From an uncultured Oscillospiraceae bacterium (lineage in GTDB: Bacteria; Bacillota; Clostridia; Oscillospirales; Oscillospiraceae), in contig CALWOF010000001.1 in assembly GCA_944382995.1 (NCBI GenBank), positions 1-64,000 of the forward strand: 64,000 bases of DNA. The letters are read 5' to 3'. The translations under genes and the position numbers were made by a program. Positions 15,167 through 23,763 of the stretch are shown piece by piece. The notes beneath the pieces were generated by a model that was not told the origin of the DNA, ran no database searches, and saw only the letters and a list, made by a program, of their open reading frames with translations. Positions within the stretch are counted from its first letter, which is position 1. Each line of letters begins with the position of its first letter.

Positions 15167-16561
15167 TCATCGACACATTCCCCCCATGGTTGGTCCGTCG
15201 CGCTGTACAGTATTTTTCTGTTCCGTCACGTATTCATACAACGCCTCCATCGCTGCTTCATACTCTGCGCTTTTGGGCTTATTGTCTGCCCAAGCTCGGT
15301 ATTTGTCAAAATCGATTCCCTGGTCCAGCACCAGCTTGGCAGCACCGGGCATCCCGTTGTTGATGCAGACATACAGGGCGGCATAGTTGTCTGGCCCCAC
15401 CGGCATCCCGTGCGCCAGCAGTTGTTCCGCCATCCACTCCTTGTGCTGTCCCGTGAGGGTACGCAGGATATCCTCTACATGATCGCCTGGCCGGATGCCC
15501 TTGTCTATCAGTGTTACTGCGGCCTGAAGGTCCAGTCTTGCCACGGCCTGGCGAAGCAGGGCCGAGGGTGCTGCGGCGATCTGTTCGGGCGTGCTTTTGT
15601 CGATCAGCTCTCTGGCTATACTCTTGCGGTTACAGGTGTAGGCGTACACCATGACTTCACCGGCGAGGGATGGCCGAGGTTCCGAGAGATGGCTCTTCGC
15701 CTCGTCCACCAGCGTCCGCACACGCTGGCTGTCTCCCGTATCTACTGCCCGTTTACAGGCGGTCAGGTACGCCTCCGGTGAAAACTGCTCAACAGCCGAC
15801 AGGAGCATCAGGACCATGTTGCCCCCAATCCTTCCGGGACGTCCCGACACTTCGATCAGCAGGTCATTCGCCCGATCCGGTACTCTGGGATAGAGCGAGC
15901 TGAACGTCTCAAAGTCTCCGTCCCGGACCGCCAGCACCGCTTTATCATAGTCGCTGAGATGGAGGGGCCGCCGGCCTACCTCGTCCATGTAGGCGATGAT
16001 ACTTCCGGTCATCCGCCGCAGGATCTGTTCCGTCTGCGACATAGTTTGCTCCTGCCGCTCCCGCTGTTCCACCAGCGCATGGATCAAAGTGCGCTGTTCC
16101 GCGGGATTTAAGTGGAGGATCACGCCCTCTGGTTCCGACTGTTCGCCCATTCGAAGGTATCTGTCGTAGACTCCACGATCTCCATGGAACGCCTTGGTGA
16201 TGGCGGAGGAAATCAAAAACATCCGGTCCAGATCCGTGCCGCTTTCACCCAGCGTCTTCCCGGTGATGAAACTCCGGATGACCGGCTGGTCATTCTCGTA
16301 CCACTTCAAATATACGTCCAAATAAACCCCCTCGCTGCCGCCGTAGTCGGTGGTGCAGAAGATATCCGCGTCTTTGGGGATTTCCCGGCCATTCTCCCAC
16401 TCACGATCCATGAGAAAATACTCGTCAGGCAGATATCCCATGCTCTCCAGCCGATACTTCAGCTCTTCAAAAACCTCCTGTGCGACACGCTGCCCGGCAT
16501 ACTGCATCCGTCGAGGGTCTTCCGGGGATGCCGTCCATTGTTTCAGTTCAATCGGGTCCAT
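15167..16561 (-). CDS. Ankyrin-like cargo protein with shared C-terminal tail
   Basis: A 464-residue protein. The N-terminal half contains DADIFCTTDYGGSEGVYLDV; the C-terminal half (about 215-435) is a series of degenerate helical repeats of ankyrin type (e.g. GDSQRVRTLVDEA, LDLQAAVTLIDKGI, NGMPGAAKLVLDQGI). It ends TMGGMCR, the tail shared by other cargo proteins. It lies inside the type IV secretion operon between virB4 and the PAPS-reductase-like gene, bracketed by a duplicated virB4 end. No known activity. Ankyrin-like repeats are frequent in type IV effectors, which is suggestive only. Confidence 0.7.
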   Translation of the reverse strand: MDPIELKQWTASPEDPRRMQYAGQRVAQEVFEELKYRLESMGYLPDEYFLMDREWENGREIPKDADIFCTTDYGGSEGVYLDVYLKWYENDQPVIRSFITGKTLGESGTDLDRMFLISSAITKAFHGDRGVYDRYLRMGEQSEPEGVILHLNPAEQRTLIHALVEQRERQEQTMSQTEQILRRMTGSIIAYMDEVGRRPLHLSDYDKAVLAVRDGDFETFSSLYPRVPDRANDLLIEVSGRPGRIGGNMVLMLLSAVEQFSPEAYLTACKRAVDTGDSQRVRTLVDEAKSHLSEPRPSLAGEVMVYAYTCNRKSIARELIDKSTPEQIAAAPSALLRQAVARLDLQAAVTLIDKGIRPGDHVEDILRTLTGQHKEWMAEQLLAHGMPVGPDNYAALYVCINNGMPGAAKLVLDQGIDFDKYRAWADNKPKSAEYEAAMEALYEYVTEQKNTVQRDGPTMGGMCR

Positions 16562-16645
16562 TTTGTTTCTCCTTTCTCCATGTCATTTCGCATCTTGTCA
16601 TCCAAATAAGCACTGCCCGCAGGGCAGAAAAGTTCTCCCACATGA

Positions 16646-18484
16646 TTATGTACCACCCGCAGTTCCGAACAGCGTGGCCTTATAGGGCGGAGCGATCACC
16701 TGCAGGTGGTACCGCTCGTTCCCGCATTTGTAGAGGCAGAATCCCCGCTGAGGCTGGCGGATCAATTCATACTCCTCCGGCTCCAACTGGAGAAGGTCCA
16801 TGTAGAACCGCTTATCAATGGTGCCGGCGTTGAACAGAAACTGGTGAGTGGGGATAGCGAACAGTGGCCGGGTCAATTCCCTGATGCCGGGCTGGTCGAA
16901 GTCCTCCAGATTCTGCGAGGCAAGAATCAGGGAGGAGTTCCTTTTCCTGACCCGTTTCAGCGCGTTGCGGATATAGGTGATGGACACCGGATTGGACAGC
17001 CACAGGTACAGCTCATCAATGGACGCCACAGTGTTGCCCGCCGTCAGAAGCCGGTCTGACATATAGGAGAGCACATTGAACAGCAGCGCATTCCGCAGGT
17101 TCTCCGCCACGTCATCCAGGCCCTTGACACAGAACACCAGGAAGTGGTCCGATGTGATGTTGGTGTGTCCATTGAAGAAGTGGGAATCCGCGCCTTTGCA
17201 CATGGAGTGCAGGCCCAGCAGCAGATCCCGCAGCATCTCCGGCGGATACAAGGGAAGAGGTTCCTGTGCATACTTTTGATACGCCAGCTCGATCAGGTCA
17301 TAGAGGTCTTCCATCACTGGGTAGTCCATGGGACCGAGCTGCGAGAAGTCTGTCTTGTCTGAGATGCCCCATTGCTGGTAGAGTCGCTCGATCATCAGCT
17401 CCAACGTGTCAATGTGCGGTGTGTCGAATCCCTTGTAGACCCGGAAGATGTCCCGCAGGAAGGAGATGTGCTGGGCCAGAAGCGTACCGCGGAATGCCGG
17501 CGGCGCGTCCGAGTCCTCCGGCTCACTGCCGTCATCCCAGCGCCGGGGCTCCAGCAGGTTGATTCGGTAGTGGCCGCTGAGCAGGTCCAGGAAACAGCCG
17601 CCAAGGTGCCCGCAGAGATCCTCCAGCTCATGCTCTGAATCCAGGGCAATGGCATCTTTTCCGTCCTCCCGCACATTGCACAGGAGGAGTTTCAGCAGGT
17701 AGGATTTCCCCTGCCCGGTGTTGCCCAGGATCAGGGCGCTGCCATTGGTCTTATCCGGCGCCCTCCGGTCCAGGTCTACGATGATATTGGAGCCGTACTT
17801 GTCCCTGCCGATGAAAAAGCCGTGAGGGTCCGTCTTGCCGGAGTAGCTCATCGGGTAGAGATTCGCTGTGCTGGATGCCGGCAGGACCCGTTCCGCAAGG
17901 GCGCCCAACATGTTTCGGCCGGCAGGGTTGACAAATAGAAAGCCATCCTGCTGCCGCAGCAGCAGCGGATCCTCAGACAGTTTTGCCCGCAGCAGGATCG
18001 CGTGAACAGTATCCCGCAATCCCCGTAGGGCCTCCAGGGAGTCGGCGCAGAGCTCCAGAAATACAGCGGTGTGCAGCAGCGGTTCACGGTCCCGCCTCAA
18101 TCCGAGAATGAGTGCCTCCGTGTCCTGGAGTTTTGCCTCCGCGGTAACGCTCTGCTTCACGTTGTTGACATTGCTCCGCTCCATGCGGTTTTTATTGCTG
18201 GCGGCGTGTAGGATCGCGTCCTCCTCCGCAGGGGACACCTTTCGAGCTGACAGATGCACCGTCACCCCCTCCATTTCCCCCAGCTGCCGCAGCAATGCCA
18301 GCTCCTCTGTGGTAGGTGGATATCCCCGCAGCATCATCACGGTGCGATAGCTGTTTCCAAAAATGTAATGGTCTGTATGGAACTGGACGGTGCCCGGCGC
18401 GATCAGGTCCAGGAATTCTTTCGGTCTCTGAACCGCAGACGGTTTCCGCGGTGCCCGCTTCTTTTTCTTCTTAGCCAAACCCAT
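16646..18484 (-). CDS. virB4: VirB4-family ATPase of the type IV channel, ATPase part
   Basis: A 612-residue protein starting MGLAKKKKKRAP. Walker A is ILGNTGQGKSYLLKLLL at about residue 260; Walker B-like TVASIDELYLWLS and the LILASQNLEDF motif follow. The basic N-terminus is short compared with typical VirB4 (about 800 residues); the missing N-terminal portion appears to be the separate 198-residue gene upstream. The start at 18484 uses GAGAGAGGG and overlaps that gene by 14 bases. It drives assembly of the channel at the inner membrane. Confidence 0.92.
   Translation of the reverse strand: MGLAKKKKKRAPRKPSAVQRPKEFLDLIAPGTVQFHTDHYIFGNSYRTVMMLRGYPPTTEELALLRQLGEMEGVTVHLSARKVSPAEEDAILHAASNKNRMERSNVNNVKQSVTAEAKLQDTEALILGLRRDREPLLHTAVFLELCADSLEALRGLRDTVHAILLRAKLSEDPLLLRQQDGFLFVNPAGRNMLGALAERVLPASSTANLYPMSYSGKTDPHGFFIGRDKYGSNIIVDLDRRAPDKTNGSALILGNTGQGKSYLLKLLLCNVREDGKDAIALDSEHELEDLCGHLGGCFLDLLSGHYRINLLEPRRWDDGSEPEDSDAPPAFRGTLLAQHISFLRDIFRVYKGFDTPHIDTLELMIERLYQQWGISDKTDFSQLGPMDYPVMEDLYDLIELAYQKYAQEPLPLYPPEMLRDLLLGLHSMCKGADSHFFNGHTNITSDHFLVFCVKGLDDVAENLRNALLFNVLSYMSDRLLTAGNTVASIDELYLWLSNPVSITYIRNALKRVRKRNSSLILASQNLEDFDQPGIRELTRPLFAIPTHQFLFNAGTIDKRFYMDLLQLEPEEYELIRQPQRGFCLYKCGNERYHLQVIAPPYKATLFGTAGGT
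16653..16702. repeat. virB4 3' end, partner of the duplicated segment
   Basis: This is the intact coding copy, ending VIAPPYKATLFGTAGGT. Its diverged duplicate lies at 15109-15160, on the far side of the cargo gene. Confidence 0.7.
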
Positions 18485-19067
18485 GCACCGCCCTCTCTCC
18501 ATCCACATCCTCTAAGGACTCCGGGTCCGCTCCGCGCAGGTAATAGGACGCCAGCAGCCGCTTCACATCTTGCTCCTCTGTCAAGCGCACTGAGATACCG
18601 TGGTCACACAAGGCCTTCTCTTTCTGCCGCAGGCCGCCCTCGTCCAAAGCGGCCTGCTCCTCCAGGTGAAGCACCAGGATGAATTCCCGGGAGGAGGCAG
18701 ATCTGGCCTGGATCTCATCCAGATATGCGATGTCTTTCTGGAGCAGCTCCCGAACCTTGGGAACGGTCTCCTCATCCAGTCGTGCCTGATAGAACGCCTG
18801 GATCTTTTGAAAGGACTCTCGGGCGTCCAAGGCCAGGATCTCCACGTGTTCTTCTGCTCGAAACAGGTTGCCCAGAGCCGTTACTCTCTGCCGGATCCCT
18901 TCCGCGGAGAGGACCGAGAGATTATCCGGGCGGATCTGGAAGAACACAAGGCATCCCGCAGAGGTCATCACGCCGTGCGGCAGGACTTTCCGAATGCCCA
19001 TCAACTGCCGGGTGGACCGATGTTGCTTGAGGCGCTTTTGTTCTCTCTGCATTTGAAGCCACTTCAT
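18471..19067 (-). CDS. VirB4 N-terminal-like transfer protein
   Basis: A 198-residue protein beginning MKWLQMQREQKRLKQHRSTR. It contains RPDNLSVLSAEGIRQRV, LALDARESFQKIQAFYQ and LLQKDIAYLDEIQ, segments that in related systems lie in the N-terminal domain of VirB4. Together with the short VirB4 downstream this suggests a split VirB4. The start ATG overlaps the stop of the PrgI-like gene (ATGA). Confidence 0.7.
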   Translation of the reverse strand: MKWLQMQREQKRLKQHRSTRQLMGIRKVLPHGVMTSAGCLVFFQIRPDNLSVLSAEGIRQRVTALGNLFRAEEHVEILALDARESFQKIQAFYQARLDEETVPKVRELLQKDIAYLDEIQARSASSREFILVLHLEEQAALDEGGLRQKEKALCDHGISVRLTEEQDVKRLLASYYLRGADPESLEDVDGERAVHGFG

Positions 19068-19327
19068 GGGTCCAGCCTCCATTCGTATCGCTGCTGCTGT
19101 AAAAACAGGAAGCAGGCCGCCTTGCGGAGGAAATCCAAGATGCTGGACCCGTCCACCTGAATGGAGAGGAAAGCGTAGAGAACGGTGACCACCAGCGGTG
19201 CCATGCTGCCCCCATTTACCAGTGCAAATACCGAGATCAGGGCCGCCACGCCGATGATCGCAATGTCGCGCAAAAGCCATAGCCACAGCATGGGCTTGGC
19301 CTTCAAGTTTTCAGGATAGATGAACAA
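19064..19327 (-). CDS. PrgI/VirB3-like inner-membrane protein
   Basis: About 87 residues with two hydrophobic segments (MLWLWLLRDIAIIGVAALIS and MAPLVVTVLYAFLSIQ), starting MFIYPENLKAKP. This is the PrgI/VirB3 position directly before VirB4. The start is taken as TTG 19327, about eight bases from AAGGAG; GTG 19333 is possible but too close to the SD. It belongs to the VirB3-VirB4 inner-membrane complex. Confidence 0.75.
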   Translation of the reverse strand: MFIYPENLKAKPMLWLWLLRDIAIIGVAALISVFALVNGGSMAPLVVTVLYAFLSIQVDGSSILDFLRKAACFLFLQQQRYEWRLDP

Positions 19328-19344
19328 ACGCACTCCTCCTTGCT

Positions 19345-19383
19345 AAAACATAAACGCCGCTGGGCGTCTTTCCCAGCGGCGTT
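19345..19383 (-). terminator. Hairpin between RHH gene and PrgI-like gene
   Basis: AACGCCGCTGGG/CCCAGCGGCGTT around a short loop, followed on the minus strand by TTATGTTTT. Moderately strong intrinsic terminator, likely an attenuator before the virB3/virB4 genes. Confidence 0.6.
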
Positions 19384-19405
19384 GTCTGTCATTCTCCAGT
19401 GTTCC

Positions 19406-19774
19406 TTACTCTGCCAGTGTCTCTTCCTCACCTTCTGCGCAGGCACTCGCCTGTGAGCCTGCGGGCACTTCCGGCGCCAGCGGCTCCTCGTCTGCAAGTA
19501 CCCTCTGAATACAGTCCAGGAAGAACGTCTTCTGCTTGATGTGATGCCGGTCTAAATATGCCTTGAACTGTTCGAACAGGTCTGCCGGCACCTGGAATGC
19601 CACGGTCCTTGTCTCTGTGCTGCTCATCTGCTTGTCCTCCTCTGTCTGATAAAATGTGGTGATCAGCCATGTCATGTATTCGCCCAGGCTCTTTCCGGAC
19701 TCCTCTTGATGTTCCCGGACCTGCCGGTGCAGGTCCACGGGGATCTGGGCACACAGGTTCTTTGTGTCTGCCAT
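19406..19774 (-). CDS. Tandem RHH-like small DNA-binding protein
   Basis: A 122-residue protein with two similar ribbon-helix-helix-type segments: LCAQIPVDLHRQVREHQEESG and TVAFQVPADLFEQFKAYLDRH, each followed by helices. The C-terminus is acidic. The start at 19774 lies nine bases after AAGGAGG; an in-frame ATG at 19792 precedes that SD. Probably binds DNA of the element as an accessory regulator. Confidence 0.7.
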   Translation of the reverse strand: MADTKNLCAQIPVDLHRQVREHQEESGKSLGEYMTWLITTFYQTEEDKQMSSTETRTVAFQVPADLFEQFKAYLDRHHIKQKTFFLDCIQRVLADEEPLAPEVPAGSQASACAEGEEETLAE

Positions 19775-19841
19775 ATCGGCATCCTCCTTCATGTTTGGTA
19801 AAGCAAACATACTCCAATAGAAGTCATAAAGCCATATCCAA

Positions 19842-19876
19842 AGCCACTAAAGAAAGCCTCGAAAACCAAGCAAAAG
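19842..19876. repeat. Direct repeat at the 3' end of the methyltransferase pseudogene
   Basis: About 35 bases beginning AGCCACTAAAGAAAGCCTCG recur with few changes at 21627-21662, just upstream of the same gene. The copy here encodes the last residues of the methyltransferase (LLLGFRGFL). Confidence 0.75.
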
Positions 19877-21577
19877 AACGATGACGATCCGGCGGATGAG
19901 GTACTCCACACATGGAATGGCGACGCTGTTTCCCAATGCGCGGTATCGGGCGGAGTCAGACGCGCCGGGGATATCTGTCCATCCGTCCGGGAATCCCTGG
20001 AGCCGCTCACATTCCAACGGTGTCAGACGGCGTATCAATGCCCGAACTCCTGCCGCAAGCGCATCCTGCAGCGGTGATCCATCTGCGGGGATCTGGCACA
20101 CAAGGTCTGTTGCGTCCTTATACTGCCTGGCACTCTCTGTGCTGGATATTTCTCCATTTTGAAACACATCCACACGCTGCCTGCAGTATACTTGGGAAGT
20201 CACTGGCTGAGCAACCAGGCTCAGATTATTTCCCCCGGTGCCTGCTCTGGCCGGCAGGGTCGGCGCGACGGAGAGAGGTCCCCGATACCGGGCGTCGATC
20301 CCGTGATTCTCAAACAGGGACGGCTGGTTCCCTCCGCACATATTGGTCATCTCAGCGGCAGTTGTAGATCTATCTGTCTCAGTCTCTGCCTCACTTTGCT
20401 GGATGGAGAGTATCAACGGTTGATGACCGTGTTCCTCCGCCCGCAGGGTGCCGGAAATATCCTCGGTGCAGTCCATGATCTTCCCCCCTTGATCATTGAG
20501 GCAGAGAACGGAAGGCATACAGCTTCCGCCGGCAGAACCTTTCAGGGTGGGCGCGCATTCTTCAGCGTAGCCGATGCTTCCTGCCGTGGCTCCCGCTCCC
20601 GCGCTGAATCCTGCTACAAAGGTCTGCTGCTTCATTCCTGGCTCCGCGCATAGCGCGGCGGAAACACCATGCAGGTCCCGCACCTCGTCCCGTTGATTCG
20701 CCGTAAATGCCAGCCATTCTGTTGGTTCTTTCGGCTGTGTGTCAAGCCCCTCATTTCTCTGATTGATATGGTGTGATTCCGGCTTTGCGCCCACTCCGTC
20801 CGGTAGGATCAGCTTCGCCTGGATCCGTAAGACCCGATCCAATTCCTCCGGCAGCGATTTGCTACGCCCCGTCGAACGCCGCAGGATGCCCTTGCAGGCC
20901 TTTTGAGATAAATAGTATCGGGATGGGACTATGGCCTGCAAAATCTGCCACAAGAAAGATTCGACGACGTCGCTGGGGCACTCCGAAGTATTGAGCGTCC
21001 CAAACGACCCAGGCCACACAGGATCGAGATCCCAATACGGCCCCAGCATATTCCCAGCGCCCGGCCGCAGGTCCAATAACATGAAGGTATGGTTCCTCAA
21101 TTTTGAGGAACGATTCGAGGACGATCCGGAAGTCCTCCCCTCGTCTTTTCGCTCCTGTTGCCGGGTCCCGTCCGCTGGAGAGGGCGCCGGGCACGTTTTC
21201 CCATACTCCGAATCTGGGCCGAACATCGATACCTGTCCGTCCATTCCTCTTATCCGCCTCCCTCATTTCCAGGATCACGCGGATCTGCTCAGAAAACAGG
21301 CCGGAACGGGCGCCAGACAATCCGGCACGCATTCCGGCCACACTGAGTCCTGGCAGGGACTCCCACCGCAGATGATATCCACCGGCGGCAGCTTCGCTCC
21401 ATCCAGCTTGGTGATGTCTCCCACGTGCCGCATCTGCGGGAACCGCATCCGTGTCACGGCAATGGGGAATGGTTCGATCTCACTGGCCCACACGGGCTGA
21501 ACGCCGCAGCGTACTGCGGCAAGAGGGAAGCCTCCGATCCCGTCAAAGAGGCTCCCCATAGTGATCACCTTTTTCAT
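19847..21577 (-). pseudogene. DNA (cytosine-5) methyltransferase, frameshifted
   Basis: The N-terminal frame (from ATG 21577 behind AAGGAG) has motif I GSLFDGIGGFPLAAV and the catalytic loop CGGSPCQD, then falls out of frame. The frame starting near 21341 continues correctly as AGMRAGLSGARSGLF and ENVPGALSSG (ENV motif) to VPQRRRRIFLVADFAG. The C-terminal part returns to the first frame near 20880-20930 and ends with LTPLECERLQGFPDGW and YRALGNSVAIPCVEYL. One base appears lost around 21350 (GACTCAGTG should read GAC-nTC-AGT) and one gained further on. Either a decayed gene or two sequencing errors; all conserved motifs are otherwise present. Confidence 0.8.
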
Positions 21578-21626
21578 ATTGCTCCTTTGTCAAATCTGTG
21601 TTCATTTTCGTTCATCGGAAATCCTT

Positions 21627-21662
21627 AGCCACTAAAGAAAGTCTTGAAAGCCAAGCACAAAG
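21627..21662. repeat. Direct repeat upstream of the methyltransferase pseudogene
   Basis: A diverged copy of 19842-19876. Translated on the minus strand it still reads FLGFVLGFQDFL and a stop, i.e. a relic of a second methyltransferase 3' end, so the pseudogene may have been inserted behind an older homologue. Confidence 0.65.
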
Positions 21663-21742
21663 CCTAAGAAAAATGACCCAACAGCATGGGTCTGCAGATC
21701 TCCCACGTAAAATTGATAGTGGTCCACACGCCTGCATTCATG

Positions 21743-21748
21743 TATAAT
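21743..21748 (+). promoter_or_regulatory. Probable -10 element for tag
   Basis: A perfect TATAAT, part of TGTATAATGG, lies 31 bases upstream of the tag start. The only TTGATA nearby (21713-21718) is 24 bases away, too far for a standard -35. Confidence 0.5.
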
Positions 21749-21779
21749 GGACCTATCTTAAAGTATGGGGGCCATCAAT

Positions 21780-22334
21780 ATGATGAGATGCCGTTGGGCT
21801 GACCCGCGTTCCGATCTCTACATTGCCTACCACGACCATGAGTGGGGACGGCCGGAACACGATGACCGAAAGCTCTTTGAGATGCTGATTTTGGAAGGGT
21901 TTCAGGCGGGGCTCTCCTGGCTGACGATTTTGAATAAGCGGGAGGCGTTCCGCACTGCCTTTGACCACTTTGAACCTGCCGTGGTCGCCCAGTACGGCCC
22001 AGAAAAAGTCGAGGCACTGATGGAGGACGCGGGGATCGTCCGCAACCGGCGCAAAATCCTGGCAGCGATCCAGAATGCCAAGGTCTTTCTCTCCATTCAA
22101 GAGGAGTTCGGCTCCTTTGACAGCTATCTCTGGGGCTTTACCGGAGGCCAGGTCATTTTGAATACAGATGATACTCCGCATACGCACACAGAGCTGTCTG
22201 ACCGCATCTCCAAGGACCTGAAGCGCCGGGGCATGAATTTCGTGGGCACGACCATCATCTACTCGTTTCTCCAGGCAACGGGCGTGGTCAACGACCACGA
22301 GCTGGCCTGCTTCTGTCATCCGGGGAATATGTGA
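21780..22334 (+). CDS. tag: DNA-3-methyladenine glycosylase I
   Basis: A 184-residue protein, normal for the family. MMRCRWADPRSDLYIAYHDH and EWGRPEHDDRKLFEMLILEG form the conserved N-terminus, FQAGLSWLTILNKR follows, and GMNFVGTTIIYSFLQATG plus NDHELACFCH end the domain with the zinc-binding Cys/His region. It excises 3-methyladenine from DNA. The start at 21780 has GGGGG nine bases upstream; 21765 and 21783 are alternatives. It is on the plus strand against the surrounding transfer operon, with its own -10 box, so it is an inserted cargo gene. Confidence 0.9.
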   Translation: MMRCRWADPRSDLYIAYHDHEWGRPEHDDRKLFEMLILEGFQAGLSWLTILNKREAFRTAFDHFEPAVVAQYGPEKVEALMEDAGIVRNRRKILAAIQNAKVFLSIQEEFGSFDSYLWGFTGGQVILNTDDTPHTHTELSDRISKDLKRRGMNFVGTTIIYSFLQATGVVNDHELACFCHPGNM

Positions 22335-22413
22335 TCCATGTCCAGGGAGAAACCTCCGTTGCCATCAAAGCAGGCTTCCTTCCGTTCGTTCTCTTTCTAT
22401 GTCTCCCTCCGGC

Positions 22414-23313
22414 TTATTTCATGACTGCAGTCGCAATCGACCTGGTGGTGTTGATCGCCGCCTGCGCAGTGTAGACCGCACTCATGATGTTGGCCCGGGT
22501 GGTGGTGTCCAGGCCGAAAGTACCGGCAATCCTGGGTACCTCTCCTGCGGAGAGCATAAGCCCCAGCCCTAGCAGGGCGTGGTCCTTGAACACCATGAGT
22601 CCTGCCACCAGGATGGTGGACTGGAGGAAGGCCGTCAGGCACAGACCGATGACCTGTTTGATCCACTGGACGAATCCGTCGATGTATCCTCGTGGAATAG
22701 AGAACATATAGAGGCTCCCCACGGCGATCTGAATCAGCAGGATACCGCCCCGTTTCAGGTTGGCGAAGAACACTTTGATCACCGCGTAAGCCATCAAGAT
22801 GACACAAAACACGATCATGATGGGGCTGGTGATGACCCCCAGGCCGAAATAGCTGTTGTCGATCATTTCTGACAGGGAGTCGATCTCACTGAGGTCTGTG
22901 ATGATCTGCTGCCCCAATTCTCCGATGGTGGTGTCTGCGCCGGTCAGGCCCACAGAGAGAGTCCCTTGGAGGGATACAGACAGGGCATACAGCCGGACAG
23001 GCACCGTGGTGAACAGGGACACCGCAAAGAAGCCCTTGATGATGTCCAGAGCCGTTTGCTGCAGGTTGGCCCGGCCGCTGGCATACTCAATGCCGCACTC
23101 GAAGGCCCGCACCACCAGGCTTACGGCGAACAGCGCCCAGGCAAGCCGCGAGAAAAACAAGATTACAGCCTGCACCCATTCCAGGTCGAACAATTCCACG
23201 CCCATGTTGCCCATCTGGGCAAAGAAGTTACCCAAGAACCCCACCAGTTGGCCGTAGAACCAGTCGATGAGATTGTCCATGACCGTGGACGCTACAAAGT
23301 CCCAGATAAACAA
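22414..23313 (-). CDS. VirB6/TrbL-like channel membrane protein
   Basis: A 299-residue polytopic membrane protein with five or six hydrophobic segments (e.g. VILFFSRLAWALFAVSLVV, SPIMIVFCVILMAYAVIKVF, VIGLCLTAFLQSTILVAGLMVF) and a C-terminus rich in small residues. Size, topology and position beside the VirB2-like gene fit VirB6. The start is TTG 23313 ten bases after GAGGTG; no in-frame ATG is near. It forms the inner-membrane part of the channel. Confidence 0.8.
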   Translation of the reverse strand: MFIWDFVASTVMDNLIDWFYGQLVGFLGNFFAQMGNMGVELFDLEWVQAVILFFSRLAWALFAVSLVVRAFECGIEYASGRANLQQTALDIIKGFFAVSLFTTVPVRLYALSVSLQGTLSVGLTGADTTIGELGQQIITDLSEIDSLSEMIDNSYFGLGVITSPIMIVFCVILMAYAVIKVFFANLKRGGILLIQIAVGSLYMFSIPRGYIDGFVQWIKQVIGLCLTAFLQSTILVAGLMVFKDHALLGLGLMLSAGEVPRIAGTFGLDTTTRANIMSAVYTAQAAINTTRSIATAVMK

Positions 23314-23362
23314 TGGACCCCATCACCTCGTTTCCCGGTTGAATGCTTTTCTCTGCATTTCC

Positions 23363-23695
23363 TCATCCTCCGATGATGCCCCAGATGTAGTTGGGGGCCA
23401 GCAAGACGAAAATCAGGCAGACAAACAGGATGGCCGGCCCCGTCCACTCAAACTGGCCATGCTTCCGATACTCAAAATATGTCAGCGCCAGTTTCACAAA
23501 GAACGCAATGGCCAGTACCATACTCAATGCCGGAAAGACCACACTGTCCACCACCGCCCGGATCTGTTCCGAGGCGTCGCCCCAGGTCTGCTCCACCGCA
23601 TCCGCCACACTGCCGGCCGCCAGAGCTGGCGTGCTGAACAGCGCCGCCAGTAGGCAGAATACTGTCAGCACAGGCAGGAATCTCTTACGGTTCAT
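23363..23695 (-). CDS. VirB2-like pilin/channel subunit (DUF3852-type)
   Basis: A 110-residue protein with a signal sequence (MNRKRFLPVLTVFCLLAALF, cleavage near ALAA) and two further hydrophobic segments (VVFPALSMVLAIAFFVKLAL and AILFVCLIFVLLAPNYIWGI). This is the classic VirB2/TrbC arrangement; the family is DUF3852 from memory. The start at 23695 is behind AGGAGGAGCAACG. Next to the VirB6-like gene. Confidence 0.75.
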   Translation of the reverse strand: MNRKRFLPVLTVFCLLAALFSTPALAAGSVADAVEQTWGDASEQIRAVVDSVVFPALSMVLAIAFFVKLALTYFEYRKHGQFEWTGPAILFVCLIFVLLAPNYIWGIIGG

Positions 23696-23717
23696 CGTTG
23701 CTCCTCCTCTCAAAAAT

Positions 23718-23750
23718 GGGAGAGCCGCCCCGATTTGGGGCAGCTCTCTG
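23718..23750 (-). terminator. Hairpin between adhesin and VirB2-like genes
   Basis: GAGAGCTGCCCC/GGGGCGGCTCTC around AAATC, followed on the minus strand by CCATTTTTG. It probably reduces read-through from the adhesin into the channel genes. Confidence 0.6.
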
Positions 23751-23763
23751 TTTCTACTGTCGC

